Notes: generated by a model from the letters alone, not told the origin. 64,000 bases of DNA from Methanohalophilus levihalophilus (GCF_017874375.1 NZ_JAGGLK010000002.1:1-64000); one strand, 5' to 3'; positions 35,057 through 45,229 are shown, numbered from the stretch's first letter. Made by a program: numbers and translations.

Positions 35057-36484
35057 ATGTCACATAAACCCCGAATTGCACACACTCCATCTGTAAGGCT
35101 GCTTGATCTCAAGTCGAAACCATACTTTATCGTGGCATCTGTTGAAGTCGGAAATACCACTACAAAGTGCATTCTCACTGCAACAAACCTTGAAGAGGGA
35201 AAAACATACCATGTTGTAAAAATGGTTAAAATGACTCGTGATGTCCGAAAACCAAAACCAAATGAGACAGTTTTCGGAAGAACACTCACGAAAGTCGAGC
35301 TTACAAGGGAATCCGTTGCCGAACTTGTTCGGGACACTTTGCTTGCAGCAGTCAAAAAAGCCAACCTCGACATTAAAAATGACATTCATTTTGTAGTCCG
35401 CTCCACCGGTGTAGTAGCCGGCTTTGATAAACCCGAAGAGGTAGGGGAGTTTATCAAGGCTCTTGCAGATGGCTGCCTGCTTGCGGGAGTGCCTCCTAAA
35501 AACATGACCCCACCCCTGTCTATTGACAACATGCCTCCTAAATTCCAGAAATTTACCAAGCTCCAGAGTGTCATTTTTGACGGAGCAGTTGCAAGTGTTT
35601 TGCCCCCAACCGGCTCAAGCGGTGTTGAAATTGTTGCAAACGAAATGGAAGGAGAACTCGCAACCGCCGGCATCAAGGAAGGGTCCAAATGGGTCGATGT
35701 GGACTTCCGTAACCCCTGCGCTTCAATGGATTTCGGGACAACCCTTGATGGCAGGATAATCAGCGAAGATCAGCCTTATGCCCGTACAATAGGTAACTTC
35801 TGCGGCTATGCAGGAGCCATTCCTGACACTATTATACGGGGAACCGGGCTTGTGGATGTCGAACTGGGAACTGCCCTTGACGTTTTTGACGAAAAGCCTG
35901 CCGGAAAGCTTACAATGCTCTTTAAAGGCAACAAAGTGAAGGAATACGCAAAGCGGATACAGGATTACATAATAATCGAGCCGGTTCCCGAAGATGTTGA
36001 AAGATATGGCAGTGTCCCTGTAAACCCAAAGGCTGCAAAGGAAATTGGGGTCGTTTTGATAGGCTGTGATGTCGGGAGGAATGGTTCCGATATGGATAAA
36101 CTGTCAGAAATCGGCAGGGAAATTTACAATCAGGACGGACTGAAAATCCTTTTCGCAGTTATCGATGAAGTGATGTCTGATGTCGTTTACAGGCTCGTTA
36201 AAGTTGCAAATGACGAAGGACTTGTCTTCCCGGATACGACTTTTGGGGTTACGGGAAGAGCAGGAATTACAGGAAACAAACCAAATTTGATCCTTGAAAA
36301 GCTTGATCCTCTTATTCCAGGCAACATCGATGAAAGAGTTGCATTTATCGATGATGGTCTTGCAAGGGGAGCGGCCGTAATGGCACGTTGCATGAACTCC
36401 CTCGGGACAACGTTCAACCCTCTTGGAGGACATACCGGAGGCAAGTGTATACTGGGCCAGAGGATTAAACTCCAGAATAAGTGA
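35057..36484 (+). CDS. Methanogenesis marker protein 14
   Basis: 475 residues. The full-length pattern matches the family found only in methanogens: an N-terminal actin-like/ASKHA nucleotide fold (VASVEVGNTTTKCILTATN), VVRSTGVVAGF, SMDFGTTLDGRII, and a C-terminal GGHTGGKCILGQRI. This resembles ATPases of the reductive-activase or BadF type, suggesting ATP-driven activation of a metalloenzyme, but no function has been shown. It follows the thioredoxin gene by 3 bases. Its stop TGA is 1 base from the convergent DUF166 stop. Confidence 0.85.
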   Translation: MSHKPRIAHTPSVRLLDLKSKPYFIVASVEVGNTTTKCILTATNLEEGKTYHVVKMVKMTRDVRKPKPNETVFGRTLTKVELTRESVAELVRDTLLAAVKKANLDIKNDIHFVVRSTGVVAGFDKPEEVGEFIKALADGCLLAGVPPKNMTPPLSIDNMPPKFQKFTKLQSVIFDGAVASVLPPTGSSGVEIVANEMEGELATAGIKEGSKWVDVDFRNPCASMDFGTTLDGRIISEDQPYARTIGNFCGYAGAIPDTIIRGTGLVDVELGTALDVFDEKPAGKLTMLFKGNKVKEYAKRIQDYIIIEPVPEDVERYGSVPVNPKAAKEIGVVLIGCDVGRNGSDMDKLSEIGREIYNQDGLKILFAVIDEVMSDVVYRLVKVANDEGLVFPDTTFGVTGRAGITGNKPNLILEKLDPLIPGNIDERVAFIDDGLARGAAVMARCMNSLGTTFNPLGGHTGGKCILGQRIKLQNK

Positions 36485-36485
36485 T

Positions 36486-37154
36486 TTAGTCCTTTTTCAA
36501 TTTTTTAAGGGCATCTTCCATTGCTTTTTTGTGGATTTCCGCAGACTTGTGGATGCCACCTTCCTGACCCCGCACAGCCCTGCAGGGATACTGCTGGATT
36601 AGCAAACCTGCTTTTGCAGGAGCATCCTCCACAGCAGTCCCGATTATGTTATTTGCCATCTGCCATGTGCTTCCACAGGGAGCTCCCTTAGTAACTTTTA
36701 CATCTGAGATTTTCCCGTCTGAAACTGATACTTCAAATTCAGGAATTCCAAATCTTGAAGTAAATGCCAGATTGTCCGGGCTTTCTCCTATGGTACAGCA
36801 GATTTCATCCACTTCAACATGAATACCGTACTCGGATGCAATTTGTTTCAATTCCGATAACGGGGCTTTTTGCACGCCACCGGGTACGATCACGGATTTT
36901 ACACCATGTTTTGCGGCTTCACGCACAATCTCCGGCGTGAGATCCGGGTGAAGGGAGTATGTAATAAGAATATCAGTATTGAATACCTCCGGATCAATCT
37001 CCAGGGTTGAAAAATATTCATCCGGCTCATCTATGAAGTCCGGCAAGTTTGAAGGAATTTCCGTTACAACAATGTCCAGCGAAGAGTATTGTCGAATAGT
37101 CTCCACAAGTCTTTCCCCGTATTTTCCCCTCATTATAACACCAATACTTGCCAT
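36486..37154 (-). CDS. DUF166 family protein
   Basis: 222 residues. The protein has an alpha/beta start (SIGVIMRGKYGERLVETI), then CCTIGESPDN, and a C-terminal motif APCGSTWQMANNIIG with QQYPCRAVRG. The conserved cysteines (CC at about 122, C in APCGST and YPC) are diagnostic of DUF166, found chiefly in methanogens. The cysteine set could bind a cluster. No function is established. It converges with the marker-protein-14 gene and is divergent from a small zinc-ribbon gene. Confidence 0.72.
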   Translation of the reverse strand: MASIGVIMRGKYGERLVETIRQYSSLDIVVTEIPSNLPDFIDEPDEYFSTLEIDPEVFNTDILITYSLHPDLTPEIVREAAKHGVKSVIVPGGVQKAPLSELKQIASEYGIHVEVDEICCTIGESPDNLAFTSRFGIPEFEVSVSDGKISDVKVTKGAPCGSTWQMANNIIGTAVEDAPAKAGLLIQQYPCRAVRGQEGGIHKSAEIHKKAMEDALKKLKKD

Positions 37155-37223
37155 AGGTAATGTTTTGGATGGAACTATTTAATATATTATTTCCCACATA
37201 TAGGCAAGAGAGGGAGATATTCT

Positions 37224-37352
37224 ATGGAAGAAATTGATCAATCCAAGGTATATTACAGGTGTACAGTCTGTGACTTTGTTTTTCAGGATGACCCTAACTT
37301 CTTTCCCATAATCTGTCCCCAGTGCGGAAGCGAAGAAACCGAACGTACCTGA
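37224..37352 (+). CDS. Small zinc-ribbon protein (42 residues)
   Basis: ATG at 37224 opens 42 codons (MEEIDQSKVYYRCTVCDFVF, then a second half with CPQCGSEE) ending in TGA at 37350. CTVC and CPQC form a rubredoxin- or ribbon-like pair of knuckles spaced by 15 residues. GAGAGGGAGAT precedes the ATG with good spacing. It lies 11 bases before tmk and probably shares its transcript. Such tiny zinc proteins are common and uncharacterised in methanogens. Confidence 0.68.
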   Translation: MEEIDQSKVYYRCTVCDFVFQDDPNFFPIICPQCGSEETERT

Positions 37353-37363
37353 GGAAATGATTG

Positions 37364-37963
37364 ATGAAGGGAAAACTCATTACGCTGGAAGGGATTGACG
37401 GAGCCGGCAAAAGTACCGTACTGGATTTCCTCAAAAATCATCCCGTTTTCGGGAAAGCTGTTTTCACGCGGGAGCCAACAACTAACTGGACCGGTGAGGC
37501 GGTGGAACGTGCTATTAACTCGGATACCGATCCAATGGCTGAATTACTTCTTTTTACAGCAGACCATGCTGATCACATTGCACGAGTCATCCGTCCATCA
37601 ATACTGGAAGGAAAAAATGTAATCTCCGATAGGTATTATGACAGCAGGATAGCATACCAGACTGTCACGCTTCAGGGAGTTCTGGATGACCCGGCAGAGT
37701 GGATTCAAAAGCTTCATCAGGGATGGACAATTGAACCTGATCTTACGCTGCTGCTTGATCTTGACCCTGCTGTGGCCGTATCCAGATGCAATACCCGTGA
37801 AGTCCAGACTAAATTTGAAAAAATAGATTTCCTGAATAAAGTCAGGAGAAATTTCCTTGATTTGGCTGAAAAACAGCCTGAAAGGTTCTGTGTAATTGAC
37901 GCCTCGCAAGATGTTGAAGACGTCAAAAAACAGATCACAGAAGCCCTTACAGGATTATTCTGA
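37364..37963 (+). CDS. tmk: Thymidylate kinase
   Basis: 199 residues. Phosphorylates dTMP to dTDP. The P-loop is EGIDGAGKST, the DR(Y/H) motif is SDRYYDSRIAYQ, and TREPT follows beta 2. The lid region (CNTREVQTKFEKIDFL) is charged. TTG at 37361 also precedes, but ATG at 37364 with GAGGAAATG upstream is preferred. The last 9 bases overlap the convergent 80-residue gene. Confidence 0.9.
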   Translation: MKGKLITLEGIDGAGKSTVLDFLKNHPVFGKAVFTREPTTNWTGEAVERAINSDTDPMAELLLFTADHADHIARVIRPSILEGKNVISDRYYDSRIAYQTVTLQGVLDDPAEWIQKLHQGWTIEPDLTLLLDLDPAVAVSRCNTREVQTKFEKIDFLNKVRRNFLDLAEKQPERFCVIDASQDVEDVKKQITEALTGLF

Positions 37964-38197
37964 ACTCAGTTTGTTCTTGTCTGCAAACTCTACCAGAGCC
38001 TCACCTAATTCCCTGACATATTTGGGATTTAGGTTGAACCTGCCTCTTTTTTGCCCGGCACGTTCCTTGGCAATCTCAACATACTCCTTTTCAAAACGCT
38101 CGCTTGTCTCAATGGAGATGGTGAGATACCAGCCGCCTCCCATTTTAATTTCGGTAAATGCATTTTCAGGGTCGATTTCAAGCTTTTCATCTGCCAT
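37955..38197 (-). CDS. Conserved hypothetical protein (80 residues)
   Basis: Not recognised. A compact alpha/beta protein: acidic start, an amphipathic strand pair GGGWYLTISIETSERF, then a basic segment AKERAGQKRGRFNLNPKYV and a C-terminal helix ELGEALVEFADKNKL. The start overlaps the end of the HisA-like gene by 11 bases (ATGGCAGATGA), which argues for translational coupling and for being real. It overlaps tmk by 9 bases at its 3' end. Confidence 0.65.
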   Translation of the reverse strand: MADEKLEIDPENAFTEIKMGGGWYLTISIETSERFEKEYVEIAKERAGQKRGRFNLNPKYVRELGEALVEFADKNKLSSE

Positions 38198-38915
38198 TAA
38201 AAATACCTTCCTGTACTATGTTTAAGGGAATATTCCCGTTATGGACTGCTGTTGCAACAAGTGCCCCGGCAAGCCCGATATCATCCAGAATTCTTATATC
38301 TTCCATATTTTTCACTCCCCCACCCAACAATAGATTATGGGTTGAAAGGGAGTTCATTTTTCCGAGCAGGTGTGCATCTACACCTTTCCCGGTACCAACA
38401 CGATCCAGATCCAGATAAACAATATCCTTCAAATCAAGTGTGTTGAGAACCTCCAGCACTGCCAACGTGTCTTCAGGGATATCGTCAGAAGAGGAAAGCA
38501 CTTTTCCTCCCTTCCTGTCAATGCTCACAATGGATTTGCCCGGATATGTTTCACAAATCCGACTTATTGTTTCCATGGAACATGTCTCCGTACCCAGTAT
38601 TAAGTTTCCTGCAAAGTCTTTCCACGGATCCATGTCCTCAAGTTCCCGAATGCCTGTATCAAGCATTGTGGGAGCCATTGAAGCGATTTTTTCTATTGCT
38701 TCCCTGTTTGCTTCGGGTTGCATTTCGCCCTGGAGAACATTAAGATCAGCGACGTAGATCTCCTGAGGATTTAGTGTCCGGACGACATCCATAACCCCGG
38801 AAGTGTCACATACCTTGCTGTTGATATGCACAGGCATGTAATTTCGACGTTCGCCTCCTTGGGCATGGACAACGGTAGCATTATATATGTCTAATACAAA
38901 GACAATTCGAAACAT
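38187..38915 (-). CDS. HisA-like TIM-barrel protein adjacent to mfnB
   Basis: About 242 residues from the ATG at 38915; a TTG two codons earlier is possible. The half-barrel pattern of HisA/HisF is visible (FVLDIYNATVVHAQGG at the start, LNVLQGE, SIDRKGGKVLS, DLDRVGTGKGVD, LLGGGVKNMEDI). The histidine-specific phosphate sites look altered, and it differs from true HisA. Homologues occur in methanogens and in methylotrophs that use methanopterin, so a role in cofactor synthesis rather than histidine is likely (inference). It is divergent from mfnB, with only about 46 bases between the starts. Confidence 0.7.
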   Translation of the reverse strand: MFRIVFVLDIYNATVVHAQGGERRNYMPVHINSKVCDTSGVMDVVRTLNPQEIYVADLNVLQGEMQPEANREAIEKIASMAPTMLDTGIRELEDMDPWKDFAGNLILGTETCSMETISRICETYPGKSIVSIDRKGGKVLSSSDDIPEDTLAVLEVLNTLDLKDIVYLDLDRVGTGKGVDAHLLGKMNSLSTHNLLLGGGVKNMEDIRILDDIGLAGALVATAVHNGNIPLNIVQEGIFNGR

Positions 38916-38961
38916 ATTCAAACGGACTACTTAATCTTATCATATAAAAAGAGGCAAGTAC

Positions 38962-39663
38962 ATGAAATTGCTCATAAGCCCCATCAACACTGAAGAAGCA
39001 ATCGCTGCTTTACACGGCGGTGCTGACATTATCGATGTCAAGAACCCAAAAGAGGGATCTCTTGGCGCAAATTTCCCCTGGGTCATTAAAGAAGTCAAGG
39101 ATGCAATCCAATCCAAAAAACCTGTCAGTGCAACCCTTGGTGACTTTAATTTTAAACCGGGAACCGCTGCCCTTGCTGCCTGTGGTGCTGCAACCTCAGG
39201 AGCAAGTTATGTAAAAATCGGCCTTTATGACATTCAGACTGAAGAACAGGCTTTTGAAGTTCTTTCCGGAATTGCAAAAACAGCCGCAATGATGGATAAA
39301 CCACCAAAAGTCGTCGCCTGTGCATACTCCGACTACAAAAGAATTAACTCAATTGCTCCGGAACTGCTGCCTGCAGTCGGTGCTCGTGCAGGGGTTGACC
39401 TTGTGATGGTGGATACAGGTGTAAAAGATGGTGCTTCAACTTTTGAATTTATGTCAGAGGAAGAGCTCACAGATTTTGTAAACAAAGCACGTGAAGTGGG
39501 ACTTGAAACAGCTATTGCAGGCAGTCTGAAATTTGAAGACATACCTATGCTCCAGCGGATCGATCCTGACATTATTGGCGTCAGGGGAATGGTTTGCGGT
39601 GGAGACAGAACCTCCACAATTAAGAAAGAGCTTGTGGAAGAACTCAAGGCAAAGATGTCCTGA
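38962..39663 (+). CDS. mfnB: (5-formylfuran-3-yl)methyl phosphate synthase
   Basis: 233 residues. Converts two glyceraldehyde-3-phosphate molecules into the furan precursor of methanofuran. The active-site lysine is K27 in IIDVKNPKEGSLGAN, the region known to form the Schiff base in the methanogen enzyme. SATLGDFNFKPGTAALAA and GVRGMVCGGDRTS are further signatures, the latter at the C-terminal phosphate site. Length is typical. It has GAGGCAAG upstream and a TATA-like TCATATAAAA at about 38939. The cdc48 gene starts 39 bases later. Confidence 0.92.
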   Translation: MKLLISPINTEEAIAALHGGADIIDVKNPKEGSLGANFPWVIKEVKDAIQSKKPVSATLGDFNFKPGTAALAACGAATSGASYVKIGLYDIQTEEQAFEVLSGIAKTAAMMDKPPKVVACAYSDYKRINSIAPELLPAVGARAGVDLVMVDTGVKDGASTFEFMSEEELTDFVNKAREVGLETAIAGSLKFEDIPMLQRIDPDIIGVRGMVCGGDRTSTIKKELVEELKAKMS

Positions 39664-39702
39664 TTCGGAGAAGTAATTCCGGATCCCCTTAGCGGGAGTA
39701 CA

Positions 39703-41871
39703 ATGAGCGAGACAATTGAAGTATGTGTTGCGGAAGCCTTACATCGTGATGCAGGGAGAGGTATTGCGAGACTCGACAAGTTGCTGATGCAGAAGATAGG
39801 AGCTGTAAGCGGCGACATTGTCGAAATAAAGGGTAAAAAAAATACATATGCAATTGTCTGGCCCGGTTATCCTGACGATTCCGGTAAAGATATCATCAGA
39901 ATTGACGGAAACATTCGTGGGAATGCAGGAATCGGAATCGATGACAATGTCTCCATAAAAAAATCCAATCCCCGTGAAGCCCAACGTATCCTGCTAACCA
40001 CTACACAACCTATTCATCTTGGAAATTACTCTCGTTTTTTGCATCGTGTTCTTGAGGGGAGGCCTCTGGATCGCGGACAGCGTATCAAGGTTGCAGCTGT
40101 CAACAACCCGATGTCTTTTGTGGTTACTTCTACCCAGCCCACCGGCCCGGTTATTGTCGGGCGAAGCACAAAGATAGAGGTGAAAGAAAAACCTGAAGAT
40201 GCAGGATCTTCTTCCGAGCAGATTTCATATGAGGACATTGGTGGGCTGAAGCGTGAAATCAGTCTTATGCGGGAGATGATTGAACTTCCGTTGAGGCATC
40301 CCGAGCTTTTCCAGAAACTGGGAATCGAACCCCCTGCAGGAGTTCTTCTTTTCGGCCCCCCTGGCACCGGGAAAACCATGATTGCTAAAGCGGTAGCCAG
40401 TGAAACCGAAGCAAGTTTCTTTTCAATCAGCGGCCCTGAGATAGTCTCAAAGTATTACGGCGAAAGCGAGCAAAAACTCAGGGAAATTTTCGAACAAGCT
40501 CAAAAGGAAGCTCCTTCAATAATTTTCATTGACGAAGTGGATTCCATTGCCCCAAAGAGAGATGAGGTGTTTGGGGAAGTGGAACAAAGAGTAGTTGCCC
40601 AGCTTCTCTCCCTTCTGGACGGTCTGCGTGAAAGAGGTAGAGTAATTGTAATTGCCGCCACCAACCGTCCGAATTCAATCGATCCGGCACTTCGCAGAGG
40701 AGGGCGTTTTGACAGGGAAATGGAAATAGGGATCCCTGATAGGGAAGGGAGGCTGCAGGTTTTATACGTTCATACAAGAGGTATGCCTTTAGCTGAAAAC
40801 GTTAATCTTGAGAGGATTGCGGATGTTACCTACGGTTTTGTAGGAGCGGATCTCTCTTCTCTTTGCAAGGAAGCCGCAATGCATGCCCTGAGGCGCATTC
40901 TTCCAAAAATGGCTATTGATGAAGAAATTCCTCCGGAACTGCTTGACGAATTAATCGTAGCTGAAGAGGACTTTGATGAAGCCCTGAAAAATGTGGAACC
41001 ATCCGCACTCAGGGAAGTATTCATTGAAATGGCTACTGTCCACTGGGATGATATCGGCGGACTTGAAGCTGAGAAACAGGAACTCAAGGAAGCTGTAGAA
41101 TGGCCCTTGCAATACCCGGAGCTGTTTGAAGCTACTGCGACACGACCTCCGAAGGGAATCTTGCTTTTTGGTCCTCCCGGAACCGGGAAAACACTTCTTG
41201 CAAAAGCTGCTGCCTGTGAAAGTGGTGTGAATATTATTAGCATTAAGGGACCTGAACTTTTAAGTCGCTATGTGGGTGACTCAGAAAAAGCAGTCCGTGA
41301 AACATTCAGGAAAGCCAAGCAAGCTGCACCTACGATTATCTTTTTTGATGAAATCGATTCCATAGCACCCTTAAGAGGAAATACGGACGATTCGGGTGGC
41401 AGCGAAAGGGTTGTAAGCCAGATCCTAACTGAAATTGATGGTATTGAAGATTTGAAAGATATCGTGATTATCGCAGCTACAAACCGCCCTGACAGGGTAG
41501 ATCCGGCACTATTACGCCCCGGAAGACTGGACAGGCTTATTCACATAAACATTCCTGACAAAGCTGGAAGGGAGCAAATTTTCCGGATACACTCGAAGGG
41601 TAAACCCCTTGCAGAAGACGTGGACCTGAAAAGCCTTGCTGAGATGACCGAAGGGTATGGCGGCGCGGATATAGATGCAATTTGCAGGGAAGCTTCAATG
41701 CTTGCAATTCGAGAGACCGTTGAACAGGGAAAGTCCCGTGAGGAAATACGTGCATCTGCCAGCTCAATACAAATTCATGAAAGCCATTTTCTGGAAGCAA
41801 TTAAAAAAGTAAAACCTTCAAAGGATTCTTCCAACGAAGAAGATGGAATGATGCAAAAATACTTTAGCTGA
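39703..41871 (+). CDS. Cdc48/VAT-type AAA+ ATPase
   Basis: 722 residues. The N-domain (about 1-180) is a double-psi barrel plus a beta clamp ([15 protein letters not shown]). D1 has Walker A GPPGTGKT (near 217), Walker [15 protein letters not shown] and second region of homology [21 protein letters not shown]2 has GPPGTGKT (near 490), [12 protein letters not shown] and [20 protein letters not shown]. The enzyme unfolds proteins for the proteasome or remodels complexes. The tail ([14 protein letters not shown]) is acidic and ends with an aromatic residue as in proteasome-docking HbYX-like tails, though the match is loose. An RNase P-type PIN gene follows 33 bases later. Confidence 0.93.
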   Translation: MSETIEVCVAEALHRDAGRGIARLDKLLMQKIGAVSGDIVEIKGKKNTYAIVWPGYPDDSGKDIIRIDGNIRGNAGIGIDDNVSIKKSNPREAQRILLTTTQPIHLGNYSRFLHRVLEGRPLDRGQRIKVAAVNNPMSFVVTSTQPTGPVIVGRSTKIEVKEKPEDAGSSSEQISYEDIGGLKREISLMREMIELPLRHPELFQKLGIEPPAGVLLFGPPGTGKTMIAKAVASETEASFFSISGPEIVSKYYGESEQKLREIFEQAQKEAPSIIFIDEVDSIAPKRDEVFGEVEQRVVAQLLSLLDGLRERGRVIVIAATNRPNSIDPALRRGGRFDREMEIGIPDREGRLQVLYVHTRGMPLAENVNLERIADVTYGFVGADLSSLCKEAAMHALRRILPKMAIDEEIPPELLDELIVAEEDFDEALKNVEPSALREVFIEMATVHWDDIGGLEAEKQELKEAVEWPLQYPELFEATATRPPKGILLFGPPGTGKTLLAKAAACESGVNIISIKGPELLSRYVGDSEKAVRETFRKAKQAAPTIIFFDEIDSIAPLRGNTDDSGGSERVVSQILTEIDGIEDLKDIVIIAATNRPDRVDPALLRPGRLDRLIHINIPDKAGREQIFRIHSKGKPLAEDVDLKSLAEMTEGYGGADIDAICREASMLAIRETVEQGKSREEIRASASSIQIHESHFLEAIKKVKPSKDSSNEEDGMMQKYFS

Positions 41872-41904
41872 AGTACCCTAAATAAAAAGTGTAGGGGTTA
41901 CTCA

Positions 41905-42597
41905 ATGCTAAGACAAAGATTTGTGCTGGATACTACCGGACTTACGGACCTGCAGGCAAGGGATAGTGTGGGGGCAGACAATGTCTGCGACGGTATGAAA
42001 GAGATTCTTGAATTGATAGCGCAGGCAAGACTTGATCTTCAGATCAGTTGCTATGTACCTTTTCCTTCCGTTTACAACGAATTACGGGAATTTGCATCAA
42101 ACAACAATTGTGATAGCGAAGTTTTTGCCAAAATAGATACCTGGCTTGTGAAAAAAACACCTGACAGGTATGAAGTCAAGATTCCTTCCCGCATTTTCCA
42201 TGAGTATGTGGCCTACATGAGGGAGAGGATTGACAAGGGCATGAACGTCGCCGAGGAAGCAATCCGAGAAGCATCCTACGAATGCCTGTTCCTAACATCT
42301 GAAGCCGAGAATCGAAAGCAGGTCGAGACCGAAATAGAAAGGGAAGTCATTGGCTCCATAGTCGGGAAATTCCGAAATAAGTACAGATCTGCATTGCGTT
42401 ATGGTATTCTAGACAGTGCTCCCGACATCGATGTATTACTTCTTGCCAAGGAACTTGATGCAGCTGTAGTTGCCAAGGATTACGGAATCCAGAAATGGGC
42501 TGAGCAGCTTGGTGTACGTTTTGTACCTGCAGATACATTTCCCATGATGCTCAAAGAATACCTCAGTCATAAGGAAACAAAAAGTAACTTACAGTGA
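41905..42597 (+). CDS. Protein-only RNase P, HARP type (RNA ligase partner/UPF0278)
   Basis: 230 residues. The PIN-like metallonuclease has its first aspartate in [11 protein letters not shown] (D9) and a C-terminal acidic pair in [16 protein letters not shown] and [17 protein letters not shown] helical insertion of about 100 residues ([20 protein letters not shown] and following) is typical of HARP, the Aquifex-type RNase P that matures tRNA 5' ends without RNA. In archaea HARP coexists with RNA-based RNase P and appears auxiliary. The last 9 bases overlap the convergent DGGGP synthase gene. Confidence 0.85.
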   Translation: MLRQRFVLDTTGLTDLQARDSVGADNVCDGMKEILELIAQARLDLQISCYVPFPSVYNELREFASNNNCDSEVFAKIDTWLVKKTPDRYEVKIPSRIFHEYVAYMRERIDKGMNVAEEAIREASYECLFLTSEAENRKQVETEIEREVIGSIVGKFRNKYRSALRYGILDSAPDIDVLLLAKELDAAVVAKDYGIQKWAEQLGVRFVPADTFPMMLKEYLSHKETKSNLQ

Positions 42598-43431
42598 ACC
42601 TGCTACAAATGCAAATAGCGCCAGGAACATGGCGTACTTAAACAGTTTTGACGATTTTGCCGGGTTCCCGCGAAGGATCGTAAGAATTGCAAAAGCAAAA
42701 ACTGCATCTGCAAGAATTACAAGGTACAGGTAACCTTCCCCGAGAAGACCGGTGATATATGGATAAGGGCTTGCAATAATTCCAATGACCCCCAGCGATG
42801 AAGCCAGCATCACTGAAGCTTTTTCTCCTGCGACTATTGGAAGTGTCCTGGCGCCATCCCGAAGATCGCCCTCCATATCCTCTATGTCCTTTACAATTTC
42901 CCGGGAGATGGTTGCAAATGTAGCCAGAAGGAACAAAATTGCCAGAGCGCTAAGTCCCGGGATACCAAAGACCGCTCCTCCGAAAAGGAATGTGGAGCCC
43001 GTGAGATATCCAACTGAAAAATTGCCTATCAAGGGCATACCTTTCAGGTTTCTTGCATACAGAATCAGCAGGAAAGAGTTGAAAATTGCAATTGCTGCAC
43101 AGACGTAGTTAATCCAAAGGGCAAGGAAAATTCCGACTGCAAAAAGCAAGATAGCAAAATTAAGAGCGCTTCTTGCAGAAACATTTCCCGAAGGAATTGG
43201 CCTGTTGGGCCGGTTTATGGAGTCAATATGAATATCAAAATAATCATTTATGGTGTTGCCTGCACCTGTTACAAGCACAACTGTCGCCATCACAAGTAAT
43301 GAATCCAGAACTGGAAACAAGCTAGCTTCTCCATTAGTGAGGATTCCAAAAGCAATAAAAACAGCAATCGCAGAAGCAAATGCTCCCATCCCGCAATTGC
43401 CTATGCGCATTAGTTGTAGGTAAGGATACAT
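42589..43431 (-). CDS. Digeranylgeranylglyceryl phosphate synthase (UbiA family)
   Basis: 280 residues from the ATG at 43431, preferred because GGAAGGAGTT lies about 10 bases upstream; a TTG at 43473 also lies in frame. It adds the second geranylgeranyl chain to GGGP in the membrane. The prenyl-PP/Mg motifs are [21 protein letters not shown] and [12 protein letters not shown], both intact, set among about eight hydrophobic helices. The earlier step enzyme is encoded near 24 kb in this window. It overlaps HARP by 9 bases and follows nadX on the same strand. Confidence 0.9.
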   Translation of the reverse strand: MYPYLQLMRIGNCGMGAFASAIAVFIAFGILTNGEASLFPVLDSLLVMATVVLVTGAGNTINDYFDIHIDSINRPNRPIPSGNVSARSALNFAILLFAVGIFLALWINYVCAAIAIFNSFLLILYARNLKGMPLIGNFSVGYLTGSTFLFGGAVFGIPGLSALAILFLLATFATISREIVKDIEDMEGDLRDGARTLPIVAGEKASVMLASSLGVIGIIASPYPYITGLLGEGYLYLVILADAVFAFAILTILRGNPAKSSKLFKYAMFLALFAFVAGSL

Positions 43432-43473
43432 TGCTCTGTCAACTCCTTCCGAAAAGTAACAAAATATCCCCAA

Positions 43474-44295
43474 TCAGGTTCCCAGTTGCAGGGGGTTTGA
43501 TATCTTTTTCAATGTGGCTATCAGGGAAAGAGGAGCCAGGTAACTTGTCTTCGGATTTATCGGGGACGGTACATTCTCAATACGGTTGGTGAAAGACCCG
43601 AAATCCCCCTTTACTGTTATCTCGTGGATATTGCGGGTAATCTCCGGATTGGCAATAACCCTGACCTGTGTCTTTTCAAACCCTATCCCTGCGATACTGA
43701 GCGTTGCTGCAACATTAACGTTTGCCGGGAAAGCCTTAACAGCTTCTGCTGCCGTTCCTTCAAAAATTAGTGTTTTATCTGTGATGGAATCAAGATCAAT
43801 ATCATTTTCAAGAATGTAAGGAGCTCCTTCAAGGCCTTTTGGTGCTTTTTCGGTAGTTATTGACACTGAATCAATTCCTGCAATTGACGCCGATCTGAGT
43901 CCATCTATTCCACATATAGCGCCTGATGGGAGATAGATATTACAACCGTTTTCCTTTGCAATAGACAGGACTTCATCAAAAAGTTCGGAATCCACAAATG
44001 CGCCAATGCTTGCAACAAGGACGTCGCACTTTGCCTTCAGGGCTGTGGGAACAACCTCGGGAACTGCCTTTTGTGATGCGCATTCTACAACCAGATCAAC
44101 CTCCAGGACCATTTCCGGCACATCTAAAACCCTCGGATGAGAATTAACAAGGGATGCTAATGCCTGTTTTACTGAATCTTCGTGCTTGTCATATATCGCA
44201 TAAAGCTTCATTCCCGGAATTGAGGTATCCACTGCTTTGCAAATCTCGGTACCAATGGCACCGCAACCAACTACTCCAATCCTTATCATCAGCAA
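43474..44295 (-). CDS. nadX: L-aspartate dehydrogenase
   Basis: 273 residues. The NAD(P)-binding GCGAIGTEICKAV fold is followed by ECASQKAVPEVVP and a substrate region with PSGAICGIDGLRSAS; NVAATLSIAGIGFEKTQVRVIANP closes the catalytic domain. NadX oxidises aspartate to iminoaspartate, which NadA condenses to quinolinate. NadC, encoded divergently 106 bases away, uses that quinolinate, so the pair belongs to NAD synthesis. NadA is not in the window. Confidence 0.9.
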   Translation of the reverse strand: MLMIRIGVVGCGAIGTEICKAVDTSIPGMKLYAIYDKHEDSVKQALASLVNSHPRVLDVPEMVLEVDLVVECASQKAVPEVVPTALKAKCDVLVASIGAFVDSELFDEVLSIAKENGCNIYLPSGAICGIDGLRSASIAGIDSVSITTEKAPKGLEGAPYILENDIDLDSITDKTLIFEGTAAEAVKAFPANVNVAATLSIAGIGFEKTQVRVIANPEITRNIHEITVKGDFGSFTNRIENVPSPINPKTSYLAPLSLIATLKKISNPLQLGT

Positions 44296-44401
44296 CTTCC
44301 TTTTTGGCCTTTTACTGGATTTCTGGCATTAATCTACTGTTTATTGATTCTCTGTTGAAAGCATATAAATCTCTTGAAACATAAATCATTTCTGTGGTAA
44401 A

Positions 44402-45229
44402 ATGATGTTCACGTCGCATCTGGAAGAATTTATTGAAGAAGATCTTGGTTACAATGACATTTCCTGTACAATTGTGCCTGACAAAACCCAAAAGGCAGTT
44501 ATTTTTGCAAAGGAAAACTGCATCCTCGCAGGAACCGGGGTTGCAAAAGAAATACTGGATTATTTTGGAATTAAATATGAGCAGCTTTTTGACGACGGGG
44601 ACTTCCTGGTTGCAGGAAACACCATTTTTGAACTTGAAGGAAGTGCCATATCCATACTGAGAGCTGAACGCCTCACATTAAACTTCCTTGGGCATTTGAG
44701 TGGAATTGCAACCCTCACACGCAAATGTGTGGATCTTGTATCAAGACAATCCAAAACAAGGATTGCCGCTACAAGGAAAACAACTCCCGGACTTCGCAGA
44801 TATGAAAAACTTGCAGTAATAGCAGGAGGAGGGGACCCCCACCGCTTCAATCTTTCAGACTCTATTATGATCAAGGATAATCACCGAAATATGATGGGGC
44901 TTGAAAATGCCATCCTTGAAGCACAAAAAAGAGCCAGCTTTACTCAGAAAATAGAAGTGGAAGTTGAATCTGTTTCTGATGCCCTTATTGCTGCAAAAAT
45001 GAATGTTGACATAATCATGCTTGACAATATGGAGCCCTCAGAAATCAGTGACACAATTTCAGCACTTCAGGCTGAAGGATTACGTGAACATGTAATAATT
45101 GAGATATCAGGTGGGATATCACCTGCAAACCTAAACATTTTCGCTGATACCGGTGCCGATATTATTTCAATGGGATCCCTGATTCACAAGTCCCGCTGGA
45201 TAGATATCAGCCTGGAAGTAAAAGAGTGA
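44402..45229 (+). CDS. nadC: Nicotinate-nucleotide pyrophosphorylase (quinolinate phosphoribosyltransferase)
   Basis: 275 residues. The signature RKTTPGLRRYEKLAVIAGGG, followed by HRFNLSDSIMIKDNH, carries the PRPP and quinolinate contacts. IEVEVES and MLDNMEPSEI continue the barrel, and IEISGGISPANLN closes it. It makes nicotinate mononucleotide from quinolinate. The methanogen-type start (EEDLGYNDISC) is present. The ATG at 44402 follows GTGGTAAA. Divergent from nadX. Confidence 0.93.
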   Translation: MMFTSHLEEFIEEDLGYNDISCTIVPDKTQKAVIFAKENCILAGTGVAKEILDYFGIKYEQLFDDGDFLVAGNTIFELEGSAISILRAERLTLNFLGHLSGIATLTRKCVDLVSRQSKTRIAATRKTTPGLRRYEKLAVIAGGGDPHRFNLSDSIMIKDNHRNMMGLENAILEAQKRASFTQKIEVEVESVSDALIAAKMNVDIIMLDNMEPSEISDTISALQAEGLREHVIIEISGGISPANLNIFADTGADIISMGSLIHKSRWIDISLEVKE

